Shown here: positions 37,341 to 49,850 of the stretch, piece by piece | How positions within the stretch are numbered: the first letter of the stretch is position 1 | Layout: the number at the start of each line of letters is the position of its first letter | Assembly (NCBI GenBank): GCA_008711295.1 | Contig: VUYV01000073.1 | Location: forward strand, 248,001-312,000 | Direction of reading: 5' to 3' | DNA: 64,000 nt | From: Anarhynchus alexandrinus | Taxonomy: Eukaryota > Chordata > Aves > Charadriiformes > Charadriidae | Made by a program: the position numbers and the translations under genes | The notes under the pieces: generated by a model | Database searches by the model: none | What the model was told of the DNA's origin: nothing | What the model saw: only the letters and a program-made list of their open reading frames with translations

Positions 37341-39702
37341 GCCAAACATTTATTTGTGCCAAGCTCGAAACACCCATAGTGGGTGAATCCTCTTAATATG
37401 CCTAGCCTTAATCTCCGTATGTATCTCTTCAACTACCTTTAGAAATGCAATGACTACCTTATTTTGTACAGTTATGTGACATAACACTTTTGAATCTCTC
37501 AGAAACGCTTAGTAGAAAAGTCTGAGGATAAAATCAGACTTCCAGGATTATACGCGATGAAAGAGACTATTACTAAACCAGAAGCAGTGAACTAACAGCA
37601 AATGCTGAGTTTGTCCCCAAGTACTCATAATACAGAACATCAGCACACATAGGAAAGGGCAGGCAGTGGCAACTGAGTTCTACTTGCCCAAAAGTGCCTC
37701 AGGAATGGTTAGGCAGGGGTACTAAGGAGCTAGCTGAAGTGGTCACACACCAGCTAGTGACTCACCCAGAAGGTAAATTCCCAGCCAAGAACTGAGGGGA
37801 TGTTTTCATTCCCTTTGCAGCTTGTCTTCCCTTTCCCAAGGGAAACAAAATCATGCAAGAGTTGCAAACAGACCTTTCCTTTCATCCTGAGCAATTTACT
37901 TTATGGATTCTGTAGCTTTCATTGTAAGATGCTATCCAACAACCTTGAATAGCATGAAATAATTAGGTAACATTGTTGTGGCTACAGTACTTACCATGTC
38001 ATGAAGCAGGAAAGTTAATTATTGGCCTGCATCATTGTTGCAAATTTTGTTATTGGACGGAGTGCTGAAAAGGTAATGCATGAACTGCAGTATATTTCAG
38101 GTTTTATTATGTTTCTCTTTCTATTTTAATTTTGAATTGCTCAGGCTTTCTTTTGCAAACCTCTTTTATTCTCTTTTTAGATTATTTTGTAAAACTGGAA
38201 CTTTTGAAACACAAAAGAAAAAAGTCAATTGCATCGGTGATGATTTTATCCCCTATTGTCTCTGAGAGAAGCCATTTAGCCATCCTGTCCAGTATACATC
38301 ACATATACATATGTACATTACATTTACATATGTAATGCAAATTTTTTTTCTTAGTAGCATGTTGCAATAGTTATTATATTGTATCCCTCATTGAGATTAC
38401 ATTGCTACAGCAATATTATTAAGTTCATTTGGCTGGATGACCTGACCCTTAAATTGTTCTACCACTAGGAGAGACAAGTTCTGCAATCATTTGAGATTTT
38501 ATTCACCGCTGCTGATTTTCCATTTAATTCCATATTTAAGATCAAAGCTCATTCTACTTAATAATAACTAGCCAGATCAGAAATTAGGATAGCAGAATCT
38601 ACTCATTTCCTTCTGAGTCTATTTGTACTTCAGTGTCCACAGCAGCTCCACTGATCCTAGAGTCAGCTTTTACATATAGATTGTAGGCACCATATGAACT
38701 TTTGTATAATATGAGTATTGTTGCAGATATGGCATAAGAGGTCTGGATATGTCTTTTTATTAACTTTCTTCATTTGTAGTTTAAACTATTTTACCTTTTG
38801 TACTGTACTGTGCCTTTCTGGTGCATAAATACTTCACACTGGTTTGATAAGCTGTAAATTAAGCATTAACTTAATCAACCAGCCCACATTCAATGCTGGC
38901 TCCATTAGTTTTTACAATTAGAGGATGTCTACAGAGCTTACTCATCCAAAATTATTTTTTTCAACATCTGGGGCAATTCACAAGGTTTCATATTTGGACT
39001 TCATCAAATGAAACTGCATCTAGAAAAACAGATCTCTAGTGGGCTTCCTCCTATAGACAATTACATTTATGCAAAGCACAAACATTACTAAATCAGAATG
39101 ACAGCATTCTATATCCAGTTTGGACTTGGGTACGTTTTTGTCTATGCAAAGTAATGAGTATTCAGAGTCTTTCTTCTTTCCTTGGTACAGTTAAAAGGAT
39201 AAAGTGAGAAGACTGATTTTCTCTAACAGTAGCTTTATAACATCTTAAAACTGAGTAATGCACTGAGCTTATTGCAAAATGAAATTGCCGCATCATGTCA
39301 AAACGGAGGAAAGGCTGAAGGTCTACAAATACTTACACCCATATGAAAGATTTTCACAGATTTACCATCTGAAAGTTTCCCTCCAAGATTTCTATGATGA
39401 TTTTCACAGCCAGTTTCTGGCCATTTCGCACTATTTCAGTGACATAGGGTATTGAATTGCTGGAAACTGTGATATAATTTCCCGGATAGTACAAGGAATT
39501 AAACATTTTCTAGAATCACTCTTTTCTCAAATACAGCCAGTGCTTTATTTAAATTTGTCAAAAGTGATAATGGAGAACTTATGAGGGAACAGTCCCTTTT
39601 ATTTACACATCTGACATTCTGGAAATCAGTTACTTGTAACTACAAGCAATTATGATAAAAATGCAATTTAGGAACGTTTCTAGCAGTAATGATAATGAAG
39701 CA
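37341..39702. other. Unique AT-rich non-coding sequence
   Basis: No gene recognised. A small hairpin with an 8-bp perfect stem (CATTACAT at 38316 and ATGTAATG at 38330, 6-base loop) lies in a TACATA-rich patch. The rest appears single-copy. Confidence 0.55.
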
Positions 39703-39800
39703 ATGAAATAGATTGTCTGGGGACATTGTGGATTCTCCACCACCAGAGGTCTTTAAGAACAGGTTAGACAAACATCTGTCTGGAATATCACAGCACATCT
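39703..39800 (+). mobile_element. Old CR1 fragment
   Basis: GATTGTCTGGGGACATTGTG, GATTCTCCACCACCAGAGGT, CTTTAAGAACAGGTTAGACA and AACATCTGTCTGGAAT correspond in order to an older CR1 lineage shared by birds and other reptiles ('…GGAGGTTTTTAAGAACAGGTTAGACAAACACCTGTCAGGGATGG'). Its 3' end is missing or too decayed to see. It predates the ATTCTATG-tailed copies. Confidence 0.8.
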
Positions 39801-41326
39801 TTAGCACGGAAGTAAAATCATAACACAATGCCTTTTCTTAAGGTCATAGCCTGCCCCTACATAATGGTCCTAAGCAAAAATAGCGATTGTATTTCCACTG
39901 TCCAAAATGGGATCAGCTGTATGGGCTTTTTACAGGTTGCTGACAATATCTCCATCTGCAACAATTTTTCTCTACCATGCAGGATGGTTAAGCCACGACA
40001 GTAGCGCTATGGGTATGCACTTTATGTAGTGTGAGGGGTTTTTTGCAACATACTGAAGTCCTTGATCTGCACAGTATTCTGGGGAGGCACAGTACTGTCA
40101 TTCTGAGGTAACAAAGGAAGATGGTTCTGCTCTTAATTTTCTGCCCCCTCTTTTGAAGAGCCGCCCAACATGCTGCCCTGCCAGTCAGACTCAATATTGC
40201 TTCCAGGTTTTAGTCCTAAAAGTCATTACTTTTATAAAATATGCAAGAGTACATTTACAAAAACAGTATTCCAGCAAAGTATTCATATGAATAATTAAAC
40301 TGAAACTACAGTTGTCAGTAACAGGAGCAGGGGATATGTTTTTTGTTGTTACCTATGCCTGTCCTGTTCGCCTGCTGGTGTACTCTCTAATTTGACAAAC
40401 CACTGTGGGTTCCTGACCATCTCCACTTCCAGACTCACCCCAGAAGAGCCAGCTGGTGCAGAGCGATGCAGCAGGGGCAGAAGGGCTGTCCCACGAGCAG
40501 CATCATGTGCAAAAGCACATTTGGCTTTTTACTACCCCCACACTGTAGGCAGACATGTTAACACTGAGGACATTACTGAGTAGCAAAGAGAGGCTGAGAG
40601 TGCTTTCTGAAAGGCTGAGCGTGGTGCTAGTGTGCAGGAGGGGTCACCTCCCTTTGCAGCTGGAGGACCACAGCCATAAGTTTTGAGGGCAAGCTAAATC
40701 TTTTGGAGGTCTTTCCTGCTCAGTACGAGCCTAGAGAAGGCACTTCAGGGTGGGTAGATTAAGCTCTAGGTGAGGAGGAGTCCTTCTCTACTGCCAGCAG
40801 AAGGTGCCCAAGAGGCATTCATTCTCATTAAGTCAGAAGTGCTGTGTAGTTTTACAAAGAGTTTAGATCGTATAATTGTCCCTGCTTCACATTTCTGCTC
40901 CTGGACCACCACCCCTTGCCTCAGCCATCTTGTATTCATGTAGGCTTATGGGGAAGCAGGTTAACAGGATGAAACAAGTTAAAATTAACTTTTTCATTTA
41001 AAGATCAGCAGTTTTAACTGATTGTTATCTGCCCACCAAAGACCTCAACAAACATTTGCTCTGTCACAGGTAGGAATGCCTGTAAGGAGCTACAGGCAGC
41101 AATGGGAATAAGGAACCAAAATACCTTTTAAATTTGTGAAATAACAGCATTTTCCTCCTTGAACCCATTCCAGAACTTTTGGTTATTGTCCCTTATGCCC
41201 CAGATATATCTGCTTTCTGTATGCTTTTTAGTCACTAATGAAATTGCCTCGGTCAAACGCCTGTAATTCAGACTCATTGCATCAGACCAAGAAGCTTAAT
41301 TCTTCTCATCAACCAGTGAATCTCCA
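39801..41326. other. Unique non-coding sequence
   Basis: No gene recognised. About 40400-40700 is somewhat GC-richer than its surroundings but has only a 63-codon open frame of no recognisable type. Confidence 0.5.
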
Positions 41327-41393
41327 TTCCACTGAAATATCACTGAAGTCATTGCAGCAGTAAAAATGATGTAAGAGCAGAATTAAGCTCTGT
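41327..41393 (+). repeat. Fragment of an ancient amniote repeat
   Basis: CACTGAAATATCACTGAAGT, CATTGCAGCAGTAAAAATGA and TGTAAGAGCAGAATTAAGC follow the pattern of an old bird/turtle/crocodile repeat ('…TTGATTTCAGTGGAGTTGCACCGATTTACACCAGTGTAAGAGCAGAAT…', from memory). It may be the same family as the fragment at 19066. Confidence 0.4.
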
Positions 41394-44300
41394 CCTAAAC
41401 TACTGATTTATTTACTTTGTACAAACTTTAAGGCATTTATTATTTATAGATACAGACATGCAAAATATCCTGTTTCTGTTTATTTTGGGGGAAATTGGGA
41501 TCATGTTGTTATTTGCTTATTCAAATATAATCTGTGATTGCATTCAACAAATAATACTAGTGAGATCATTTAGAACATTTTTTTCTTCAAGTTTATTTAA
41601 CATGAAGAGGTTCATTCTCTTTGACTAGTGCTATGCAAGCATTTTCCCTAATCTTTTTTCATACCTTTGATTTAATTGAGAAAAGTCACTCTAAAAGAAT
41701 GTCATTTTTCTTGCATGCTTTTGTAAAAAAAAAAAAAAAAAAAGGAATGTAATTAGGACTATGCTAAGCAAAGGAAAAACGAAAGAAAATCCAAACAAAA
41801 CAACAAAAGCAACAACAACAACAAAACCCACAAAAGCAAAACCAGCAAAAAACTGAATGCCCAGGCAGAATAAAGATATGTGCATGTCTACAATAAAAAA
41901 TTGCTGCAGTCAACATATAAGTAAGTGACCTGTAGATGATCTAATTTAAAACAATTACATTATGGTGGTTTGAGGGGGGAATGAATAAAGGAAGGAGCGA
42001 GGTAAGGTAGGAGGTGTTCTAACTATCAAAGGATTATTCATAACAAAATAACTTTACACCACTTTTATTTCAATTGTTTTTTAAGATTTCTAGTAAAAAA
42101 TGGGCCATGGGCTTAGTGGAACACCATTGAAGATGATGTAAAACATCTGCTGAAATCTATTTTTGTATCATTAATGCTACAAATTAAAAAAAAAAATCAC
42201 CTTTACTTTTAAGTGTTTGCTGCAAATTATGGTGTAAAACAGGAAAAAAATCTGACAAACCAGTGGGGGTCACGCCATTGCCTGTGCTGTCCACAGGCAA
42301 TGGATCAAGCCTCTAAACTTGAAGGCATTGGCAGCTCTCTCTTTGACTTTACTCATCAGCAAATTTACGTCTTTCGAATCCTCAAAGTTAATGCCAACAG
42401 TGGTTTCTGCTGTGCTGTCACCTGTACAGGCCAGTAGCTCTTCTTGGAGGGAGAAGAAAGAACTCCTGCTTAGATTAGATTAAAGACACGATGCAAAGGA
42501 ATTGGTATGAACAGCTTCAAGATACACAAGCCTTTATCTGCCTTTGTAAACTACAGGACATTTGAATGGCATTAGATAGTTGAATAGTGAGCCAGAACAC
42601 AGACATACTGATTTATTTTTTTTTGTACAAATGTCTAAAAAAAGGATTTTCCCATCAAAACAGAACCACAAGAAAAGATGCAGAGTAGTTTGTGTGTCAT
42701 CTCTATATTAGATTTTTCCTCCCATCTTCACTATGTTGTGAAATAGGGAATGTGACCATTCTCTGAGCATAGAGTAAAGATGCCAATATGATTTCTCTCA
42801 GTAAGAAAACATCTTCTCATTAAAATAAAAGACTAAGGACAAGAGATTAGGCAGCTAGACCCCACTGAAATCCAGGCCACAATTATCATCAAGGTACTGC
42901 AGGAAAAGAACAACATGAAGCAAACTTTCTGACCTAAAGTAGGCCTTGAATGACAGAAAACAAGGAAGCTCCCTTAATCATCTTATTGTGTTTACTCTTT
43001 GTAATTAGTCTCCCTAAAGCTATGTCAGGTTATTGCTATAAATGGTAATTATGCACACGGATAGGTGGAAGGAATTCTTTAGCTATGTTTAAAAGAAGAA
43101 TCAGTGCAATTTTCAAATTCAAAACTTTGGTTTCATTTCAATTCAATTTCTAAGAATATAATGTTATATTCAAAAAACCTTTATTTTATTATTAAGATTC
43201 CAATAGTAAACATAATTTGTTGATCTGCATAAAGCAAGAGCTGAGGTCCCTTTTTATTTATTTTTTGTTATTATGACGTCCGTATCTCTGTTAAGGACAA
43301 GGTCTTAGTCCATGCTATACGTGAGCAGGCCATGAAGGGTTAAGGAAATGACAGTGTTTCTGTAATGCACGCACATCACACACGTCATAGTCCGTGGCAG
43401 GTTTGACACCCTTTAATGCCCTAGGACATATTGTACAGCAGATATCCAGCAACAAGGCAGGCATATCCCCAGAGAGAAAAATACCCTTGGTCATTTTGCT
43501 AAGCTGGTTGTTGACAGCAGCAACAGACACCCGTACAAAAAATGGTCACATCAAAAGATCATTTTCAGAAGCGTTTCAGTGTGCAGTGATGACTGGTTCG
43601 CTGCCTGGATTCTGCCTGATTGCATATACAGGGTCAGGTAGTCACCATATGTTCTGCTAACAAACACCGTGCAATCACTCAGGCAGATTACAAAAGCAAA
43701 GAGAAACAGGAGCTTTCAGAGAGGGAGAAGAACCATCAACAAATTCTCCTAAAGAAAAAAGAAAATATTTTCTTGCACTTCTACCCTGCTTTTAGCTATA
43801 TTTCTTTCCCTTGCTATACAAGGAGCCCATTGAAATTACTTGCCTACATACATCCAGTGTGAAAAAAGAACGCACAAACAGATATTTATTAGCGTTAATA
43901 ACACTATATTAAGTCCTTTGTTTGTTTTTAGGTGACAAGGATTGAATTTTGAGAAGCTGACCTATATCACTTAACTTCAAACTTCAACAACACAGACTCC
44001 TGCACATGAAGTACAATCCCTAGGCTCCTGACATAAAAGGAAACAGGTATTCTAGGGCACAATATATCTGAAATATCCTAGACAACCCCTTTAGAATGAA
44101 ATAAACTACCCCTCTGAAGCACCTTCTTCTCTTCATTGGCTAGAAGAGAAGGCTACAGAGACTAATTCATGTGCCAAACTCTGCTGTCAAGAGGAGATCA
44201 CGTGGATCCCACCACTGATTTCAAAAAAAGATAGGTGTGTAGTCTAAAATAGTGTCTCAAGCCATCATCCACCTGTTTTATGTCAGTTTGAGGGTGAAAT

Positions 44301-47289
44301 GGTTTGATTTCTGAAGATGCTAGGCTCTTTTTATTGATTTTCAGCCCAAATAATTTCAGCCTTCTAAACAAAAACTTATTTAGTATACACAGTTTTCTAA
44401 GCCACTTTATAGTTATGGAGAGAAATAGGGACTCTCAAAAGTGATCACAGCCTAAACATCTCAGTAGTTCAGAGAGGTAGGATAGGTCAACTTCCAGAGG
44501 TGCCACTCTCCTTCTTCATTGACCTTAGATGAGTAGCCAAAATGAGTACGCTAAAACCAGACGCCAAATTTTAGATGACTGAAGTTAGATCAGCGACCTA
44601 GGTGTACAGGTTCCACAAAAATAAGTCTGCTCTTAATTTGCTTCAGTACTTTCATAAAACCTTTGAGCAGGAAGTTACTGTTTAGACCACCCCTTTTGTG
44701 GCCCATTACTCAGGCTGATAAGTAACCATTTCTGTGAATTGTATTCCCATTTTACACTACCTTCAGATTCGATCAAGGCTCCTAGTATTTTCTTGGCTTT
44801 GTAGAATAAATCAGAAGAAAGTCATACTTTTTAGATGGCAAGTACTATATAACAAGGATGTGCATGTATGTGCGTATATGCCTACGCATTTAAGCACTGT
44901 AAAGTCTTTCTTTCCTGTCAGGACTCACACTGTTACACTGATCATCATAATAATGGTGACATCATCGAAAACTTGCACGCACTGTATTCTTCCCATGAAA
45001 ATGAAACAGCACATGCAATTTGGCATGTTCTCAGAGCAACGATTAGCCCACTCAAGGGCGTTATTAGGAACAGGAAAACAGAGTCATCCATCATCCCAAG
45101 TGGTGCATGTTTACCACTCACTCTAAATAGCTGTGCCTGGGAGTGGAGGTTAGACAGTTTCCCCTTTTGATTTCTGTTATCATCCTGTCATGCTGCTCCT
45201 TCTGATCAGACAGGGCATAGCGAATTTCTATTGTCAGTTTATTCTCTTTCTAATTTCAAGCTTTAATTTCCTAGTCCACCCATATTTCTTCAAAAATCTC
45301 ACAGAGATTGCTTTGAAAACTTCTTTTCACAGAAAGGCAGCCCTTTCCTCCTATGTTGGTTCTGTATCTGTTATCAATAAATCTATATTCTAAATATGTA
45401 GTGTATCATGGATGAACTCTCTTTCCCACGCTGCATTTTTTAAGCAAGTGATACTGATATTGCTTATGTATCTATGGAACCTTCTAATTTTAGTTAATTT
45501 GTCTGTTTGGGTTTTTACATATGTATTCAAGCCTGAACGTGTATAATTACATTTCAGAGCAGTTCCACTAAAAATGTGCTAGTGCAGATACATTTTAGGC
45601 AGTGTCTGCACTAGCAAATAGCATGTCCCAATATGTTATATACTAAAACGTGGAATGAGATAGTTGGTGGCAAAGACCTGACATCCATACTACACATGTC
45701 CATGGCAGGGGGATTACTTCAGACTAGCTCTCATATGGCTAGTATGGGGTCAATATCCATTTTTGGCTGGAGTGTATTAACTTGATTCATACCTCTGTCA
45801 CATCTTCCAGTTTAGCTTCAGATGAAAGGAAACCAGTTCAATGCACGCTGACATCACTCCACAGTAAATGGAACTGACTGGAGAACATCCAAATCTAAAA
45901 CACCAGCAAAGAAAACGTGCCTAGAGTGTCATAAAATACATCTTATTTTAGCTTTTTTTTTTTTTCATTTTAATAGTGGAAGTAAAAGCTTTTTTAAGGC
46001 TACTTCATGTGCTACTTCAGAACAACCACAGAAATGTCTGCGAAGGCAATACTAAGACATTTCAAAATAATTTTTAATGTTGCGTGGTCAGGCAAATGGT
46101 TGCAAAAACCACAGAGATTCATGTAACAGCCAATTAAAGATTTTTTTCAAAACTCAGCCTGCAGCAAAATCATCTTTTTAGCCATTTGAATCTTATTACA
46201 CCTCATGCATCTAAGTATCTGAAAGGGAAACACCAAAAATCAAGACAATATCAGATTAGTATTAGGAATCAGCAGTGGTCTTAATGGCAAAGAAGAGTAT
46301 TATCAGAGATACGAGCAAAAGCTGTATTTATTTTTTCAAGGTTTGTGCCTACATGAATTAACCTATAGTGTTCTGAGCATATTTTATAACATTTCAGGCC
46401 CTCATTCAGCAAAAATTTACATACATATTCCACTCTACACATCTGAATATTCCCACAAGGCTGCTTCAGATGATTCACATCACAACTATTAAATGTAACA
46501 GAATATATTTTCTCCTCTTCATTTACTGGTGTGCTTTGTTCATGTTAACTCAATAGACCGTTTCTTGGAAAACATACCATTATCAAAACAGAGGAAAATC
46601 TTTTAATTGAAGCTATATAAAGGGTTCCTAATATAGCTAATGTCCAGCAAATAAGTAAGTGACAACACTAAAAAGTGCACTGTAGTTGTAATCTGTATGA
46701 AGAAAGTCAGAGGACTTCAGGGAATGTAAAGAACAACAATAAGATACAATTCCTGATAAGCTTCTCTTCTGAGAATGCTTTACTGAATAAAAAAAATCAA
46801 ACATCATCCTTACACCATTCCTTTCTATTTGTTTTCACACTGCATGAGGGTTATAAACTGTGCTGCTATAAAAGCGGATGATTCACAATAATCCTGTGAC
46901 AAGTTTCATCAGAACAATCATCAGTAATCATGTGTTGTGAATAATGCAGCCCCAGATTGATTTGGTGCAAATCCACATGTACACTTCCACATGCTCGATC
47001 AGACAAAGTCAATGCTTTGATGCTTTGTATCACAGAGTGTCTTGATTTTCTACAAACGAACACCATTCAGGACAATACTGCTCAATGCACACACCCCACC
47101 ATCAGTAGCATCAAAACATTTTGCACCAGTACAAGACTCAAAAACCTTCTTATGCTACAAAGCTATGTCATTTGCAGTCTTAAAAAGGAATATCCATTTA
47201 TTACAGCAGCTGAGAGGGAGTTTGCCCCACACTGACGGTTTTAGTCGGGTCTGACCATGGTAGTTTGTGTAAAAAAGGATGTGTTTATT
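41394..47289. other. Unique AT-rich non-coding sequence
   Basis: No gene recognised. A poly-A tract with an A/C-rich tail (41725-41855) is listed separately, and a run of about 13 T lies near 45953-45965. About 44430-44600 may hold another trace of the old repeat seen at 21442, but the match is too weak to call. Open frames of up to 130 codons (44734-45126) look random. Confidence 0.5.
41725..41855. repeat. Poly-A tract followed by A/C-rich low-complexity DNA
   Basis: Nineteen consecutive A (41725-41743), then from about 41765 a stretch of CAA/ACAAAA-type units with few G or T. It may be a decayed simple repeat. A retroposed poly-A tail is conceivable, but no source sequence is recognised upstream and no target duplication is visible. 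Confidence 0.75.
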
Positions 47290-47344
47290 TGTGTGCATGC
47301 ATGTACGTATATATGTGTGCATATATACTTTATACGTACATATA
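47290..47344. repeat. Alternating pyrimidine-purine tract
   Basis: From 47290 to 47328 all 39 bases alternate strictly pyrimidine-purine (TG, CA, TA and one CG step). After a two-base break, 47331-47344 alternates again for 14 bases. It is a mixed TG/TA microsatellite with Z-DNA potential. Confidence 0.9.
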
Positions 47345-48330
47345 GTTAAATTTCATTTTGACTGAGATTAGTACTGCGCAACAGTCACTGAGAACAGAGC
47401 AAAGCAACATGTGTAACAGGAAACAAGTGCTTCAGAGATTTTCATATGTGGAATTGCTGACTTTTCCCTGAGCCTCTTATATGATATATACTGACAAGAC
47501 AAAATCCTTGATATAAAAAATATACCAAGAAAAAGGCAAAAGATACAGACTAGAGTTCAATTACAAAGAAACTGTCTCTATGAGGAGAGCCATACTCCTC
47601 AAATATCTGAACAATCAGTTTAAGAAGTCAGCTAAGGCCAAATGGCTCCAACGCTTGAAAATGTAATATATGAAAAAAAATAAGCTGTCCTTCGATATCA
47701 CAAAACAGTTCTTCACTTGGAAACATAGCATTGTGGTGAGGTCCTAGCTCAGAATGACATCCTTAAGCACATGACATTAGTCTGCAACCTCTACAATAGT
47801 TAACAAGTATTTTCCAGATTCACAGAGGAGACAGGAAACCATCTATACCTTTATCACCAGTGTTTTGCTACCAATGGTTGCTGCCTAACGCACACGTCTT
47901 TAGGCATGTGTGCCTTTAGGTACCTTCACTTCGATGAAGAGAGGTTTAAAGAACCAACTTCACATTGTACTGCATGTACTAGGTCATTTTGCAGTCTATC
48001 AGGATTTACAGATCAGGTAAAATTTATATGGCCGAAGTACACCATGTGATAGCCATGCTTAACATAAGTATAACTCACCTCCCAATAAACTGAAGTGATT
48101 AAGAGATATCTAAATATTTAATGTTGCAATATTGAACACTGTAACATATAAGCTTTCTTACAGCACCTCTTGCAGAAGATCTACCAGGATCTCTATACCT
48201 TAAATATCTTTCAGCAAAACTAGCAGATTCCAGAAAAAAAAAACCCATAATTCTATTCAGTTGTCCTTTTTCACTATGACAGCAAAGCTCTTTGGATTCT
48301 GCAAGGAAAATAATTACTTCTAGAGATGGC
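47345..48330. other. Unique non-coding sequence
   Basis: No gene or dispersed repeat recognised; short open frames only. Confidence 0.55.
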
Positions 48331-49410
48331 AAGGGTCAATCCTGAGTCCAAAGATGAGGTCACGATTTTGGCTAACGAGGCTCAAAAGACTAGGTAAACT
48401 CCAAGCTCCTAAGAGTCTGAGCTAGATTTAGGGATAGGACAGAGAAAGGCAGATGATTCAGAGTAAATAAGAGAATAGTTAGGGATTTTGGGACAATGAT
48501 TAAATACAGCAAGGGCTGACAACATGTTATAGGGTTTTTTATTGGTTGTTTTTTTTTATTGCTTTGAATCCCATTAGGCAAGGCTTGTCTTGGCAGAGTC
48601 AACTCTACCAAGTTCAGGCATGGTTTAGAGTTCAGCTGGAGTTTAGAGTTCAGGCCAGGAAAAGCCACTAAGCTAATACTAGTACTGAAGTGCATGGTTT
48701 TCAGAGTTTGCTAACTGAATTGAAAAGAGACACTACCTGGAAGGACTTCCAGGAATTAGATTTAATGTCACCATACTAGGAAAAAAATTCAGAGATAGAG
48801 GACCTACTGGGGTTACAGGCTAAGTTTAAAACTAGGTTTATCATAGAATCATAGAATCATTTGTGTTGGAAAAGACCTTTAAGATCATAGGGTCCAACCG
48901 TTAACCTAACACTGCCAAGTCCACCACTAAACCATGTCCCTAAGAGCTCCAAAAAAGCTGTGTCTGGTTGGGTCCTATGTTCATAGCTTAGGGCCTGATC
49001 TAGAAGAGGACACTGGTTTATCACTACATTTGTCCCCGACTGGTTTAGGAAAAAAAAATTAGCTTGTAGAGACTGATGAGATAGGTCTGCTGCCAATGCT
49101 CAGTTACATTCAAGACTCAGCATGATACTAATCCAGGTTTTGAGCTCAGCTTTTCAGAAGCTTTGGATGAGATTTAGTCCCTAACTTGGGGCAGGCACCA
49201 GAAGAGCTAATGAGCTACCTGTAGGTCTAGGTCAAATAGGACATGATAAGTAAGGGTTACCGTGACCAATAACAACAGCCTCTGCTTTGAGGACTGAGGC
49301 TAGCAGGAGTTTCTATGCTGTGTTTAAAGCCACCTAGGGTCTGATTTGACCAAGACTGTCACATTTTTAATACTGTGGGAAATTTATACCAAAGTATCTT
49401 AATCTGTTAA
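48331..49410. repeat. Block of recurring TTTAGAG/TTAGGG-like words, interrupted by CR1
   Basis: This block reads differently from its neighbours. Words such as GATTTAGGGATAGG, TAGTTAGGGATTTTGGG, TTTAGAGTTCAG (twice, 17 bases apart, at about 48624 and 48641), AGGCTAAGTTTAAAACTAGG and GAGATTTAGTCCC recur, with G and T favoured over C. It could be a decayed minisatellite or an old, unrecognised transposon. A CR1 tail sits inside at 48841-48950. No period can be fixed by eye. Confidence 0.35.
48841..48950 (-). mobile_element. CR1 LINE 3' tail, second subfamily, antisense
   Basis: The plus strand begins TCATAGAATCATAGAATCAT, then TGTTGGAAAAGACCTTTAAG, ATCATAGGGTCCAACCGTTA, ACCTAACACTGCCAAGTCCA and CCACTAAACCATGTCCCTAA. 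It shares the CCGTTAACCT…CCACCACTAAACCATGT region with the CR1 at 13836 and lacks the 'CTGCC…GGCAGGGACACCT' block of the other copies, so it belongs to a different CR1 subfamily. Truncated to about 110 bp. Confidence 0.93.
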
Positions 49411-49765
49411 GGATAAAATTTAATGATTGCAAGTACTATAGACAGGTTTCCATGAGTATTAGTCATAGTTTAAATAGGAGCTTGGAGATTTCAGAAATTA
49501 GAAATGGAATATTAAAAATGCATGAAATCAAATCTTTCCTGGTTTTGTCACAGAGATTATTAAAAAGATGAGGTTTAGATCTAACTTTTATTTTCTTATT
49601 ATCATCTGTTTTTCTGTACAGTTTCCCATTTTGTCTAGGCATGGACCAAAGATTTATCAAGGTACATTTTTGCCCCTCACACACACACACAAAAAATAAA
49701 TAAGTAAATAACAAAACCCGTAAACCATCACATCCTAAAAGAAAAGAGAATGAGGAGGTCAGAAA
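49411..49765. other. Unique sequence with simple repeat
   Basis: A CA run (49678-49690) passes directly into an A/T-rich run of AAATAAATAAGTAAATAA type (to 49711). Nothing else recognised. Confidence 0.6.
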
Positions 49766-49850
49766 GCAAATCACTTGCAGAGCTGTGAATAGAACTCATT
49801 TCAAGGCTCCCAATTCAGTGTCATGGCCTTTACATTCTGCTGCTCTTTTA
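49766..49850 (-). mobile_element. MIR-like SINE remnant, antisense
   Basis: CACTTGCAGAGCTGTGAATA, GAACTCATTTCAAGGCTCCC, AATTCAGTGTCATGGCCTTT and ACATTCTGCTGCTC follow the antisense order of the tRNA-derived part of MIR-like CORE-SINEs ('…AGAGCTGGGAATAGAACCCAGG…CTCC…AGTGCTCTAACCACTAGACCACACTGC'). Strongly diverged; ends uncertain. Confidence 0.55.

Noticed and set aside
44734..45126. 130-codon plus-strand open frame
   Set aside because: No recognisable domain; overlaps a 100-codon frame in another phase; within chance expectation.
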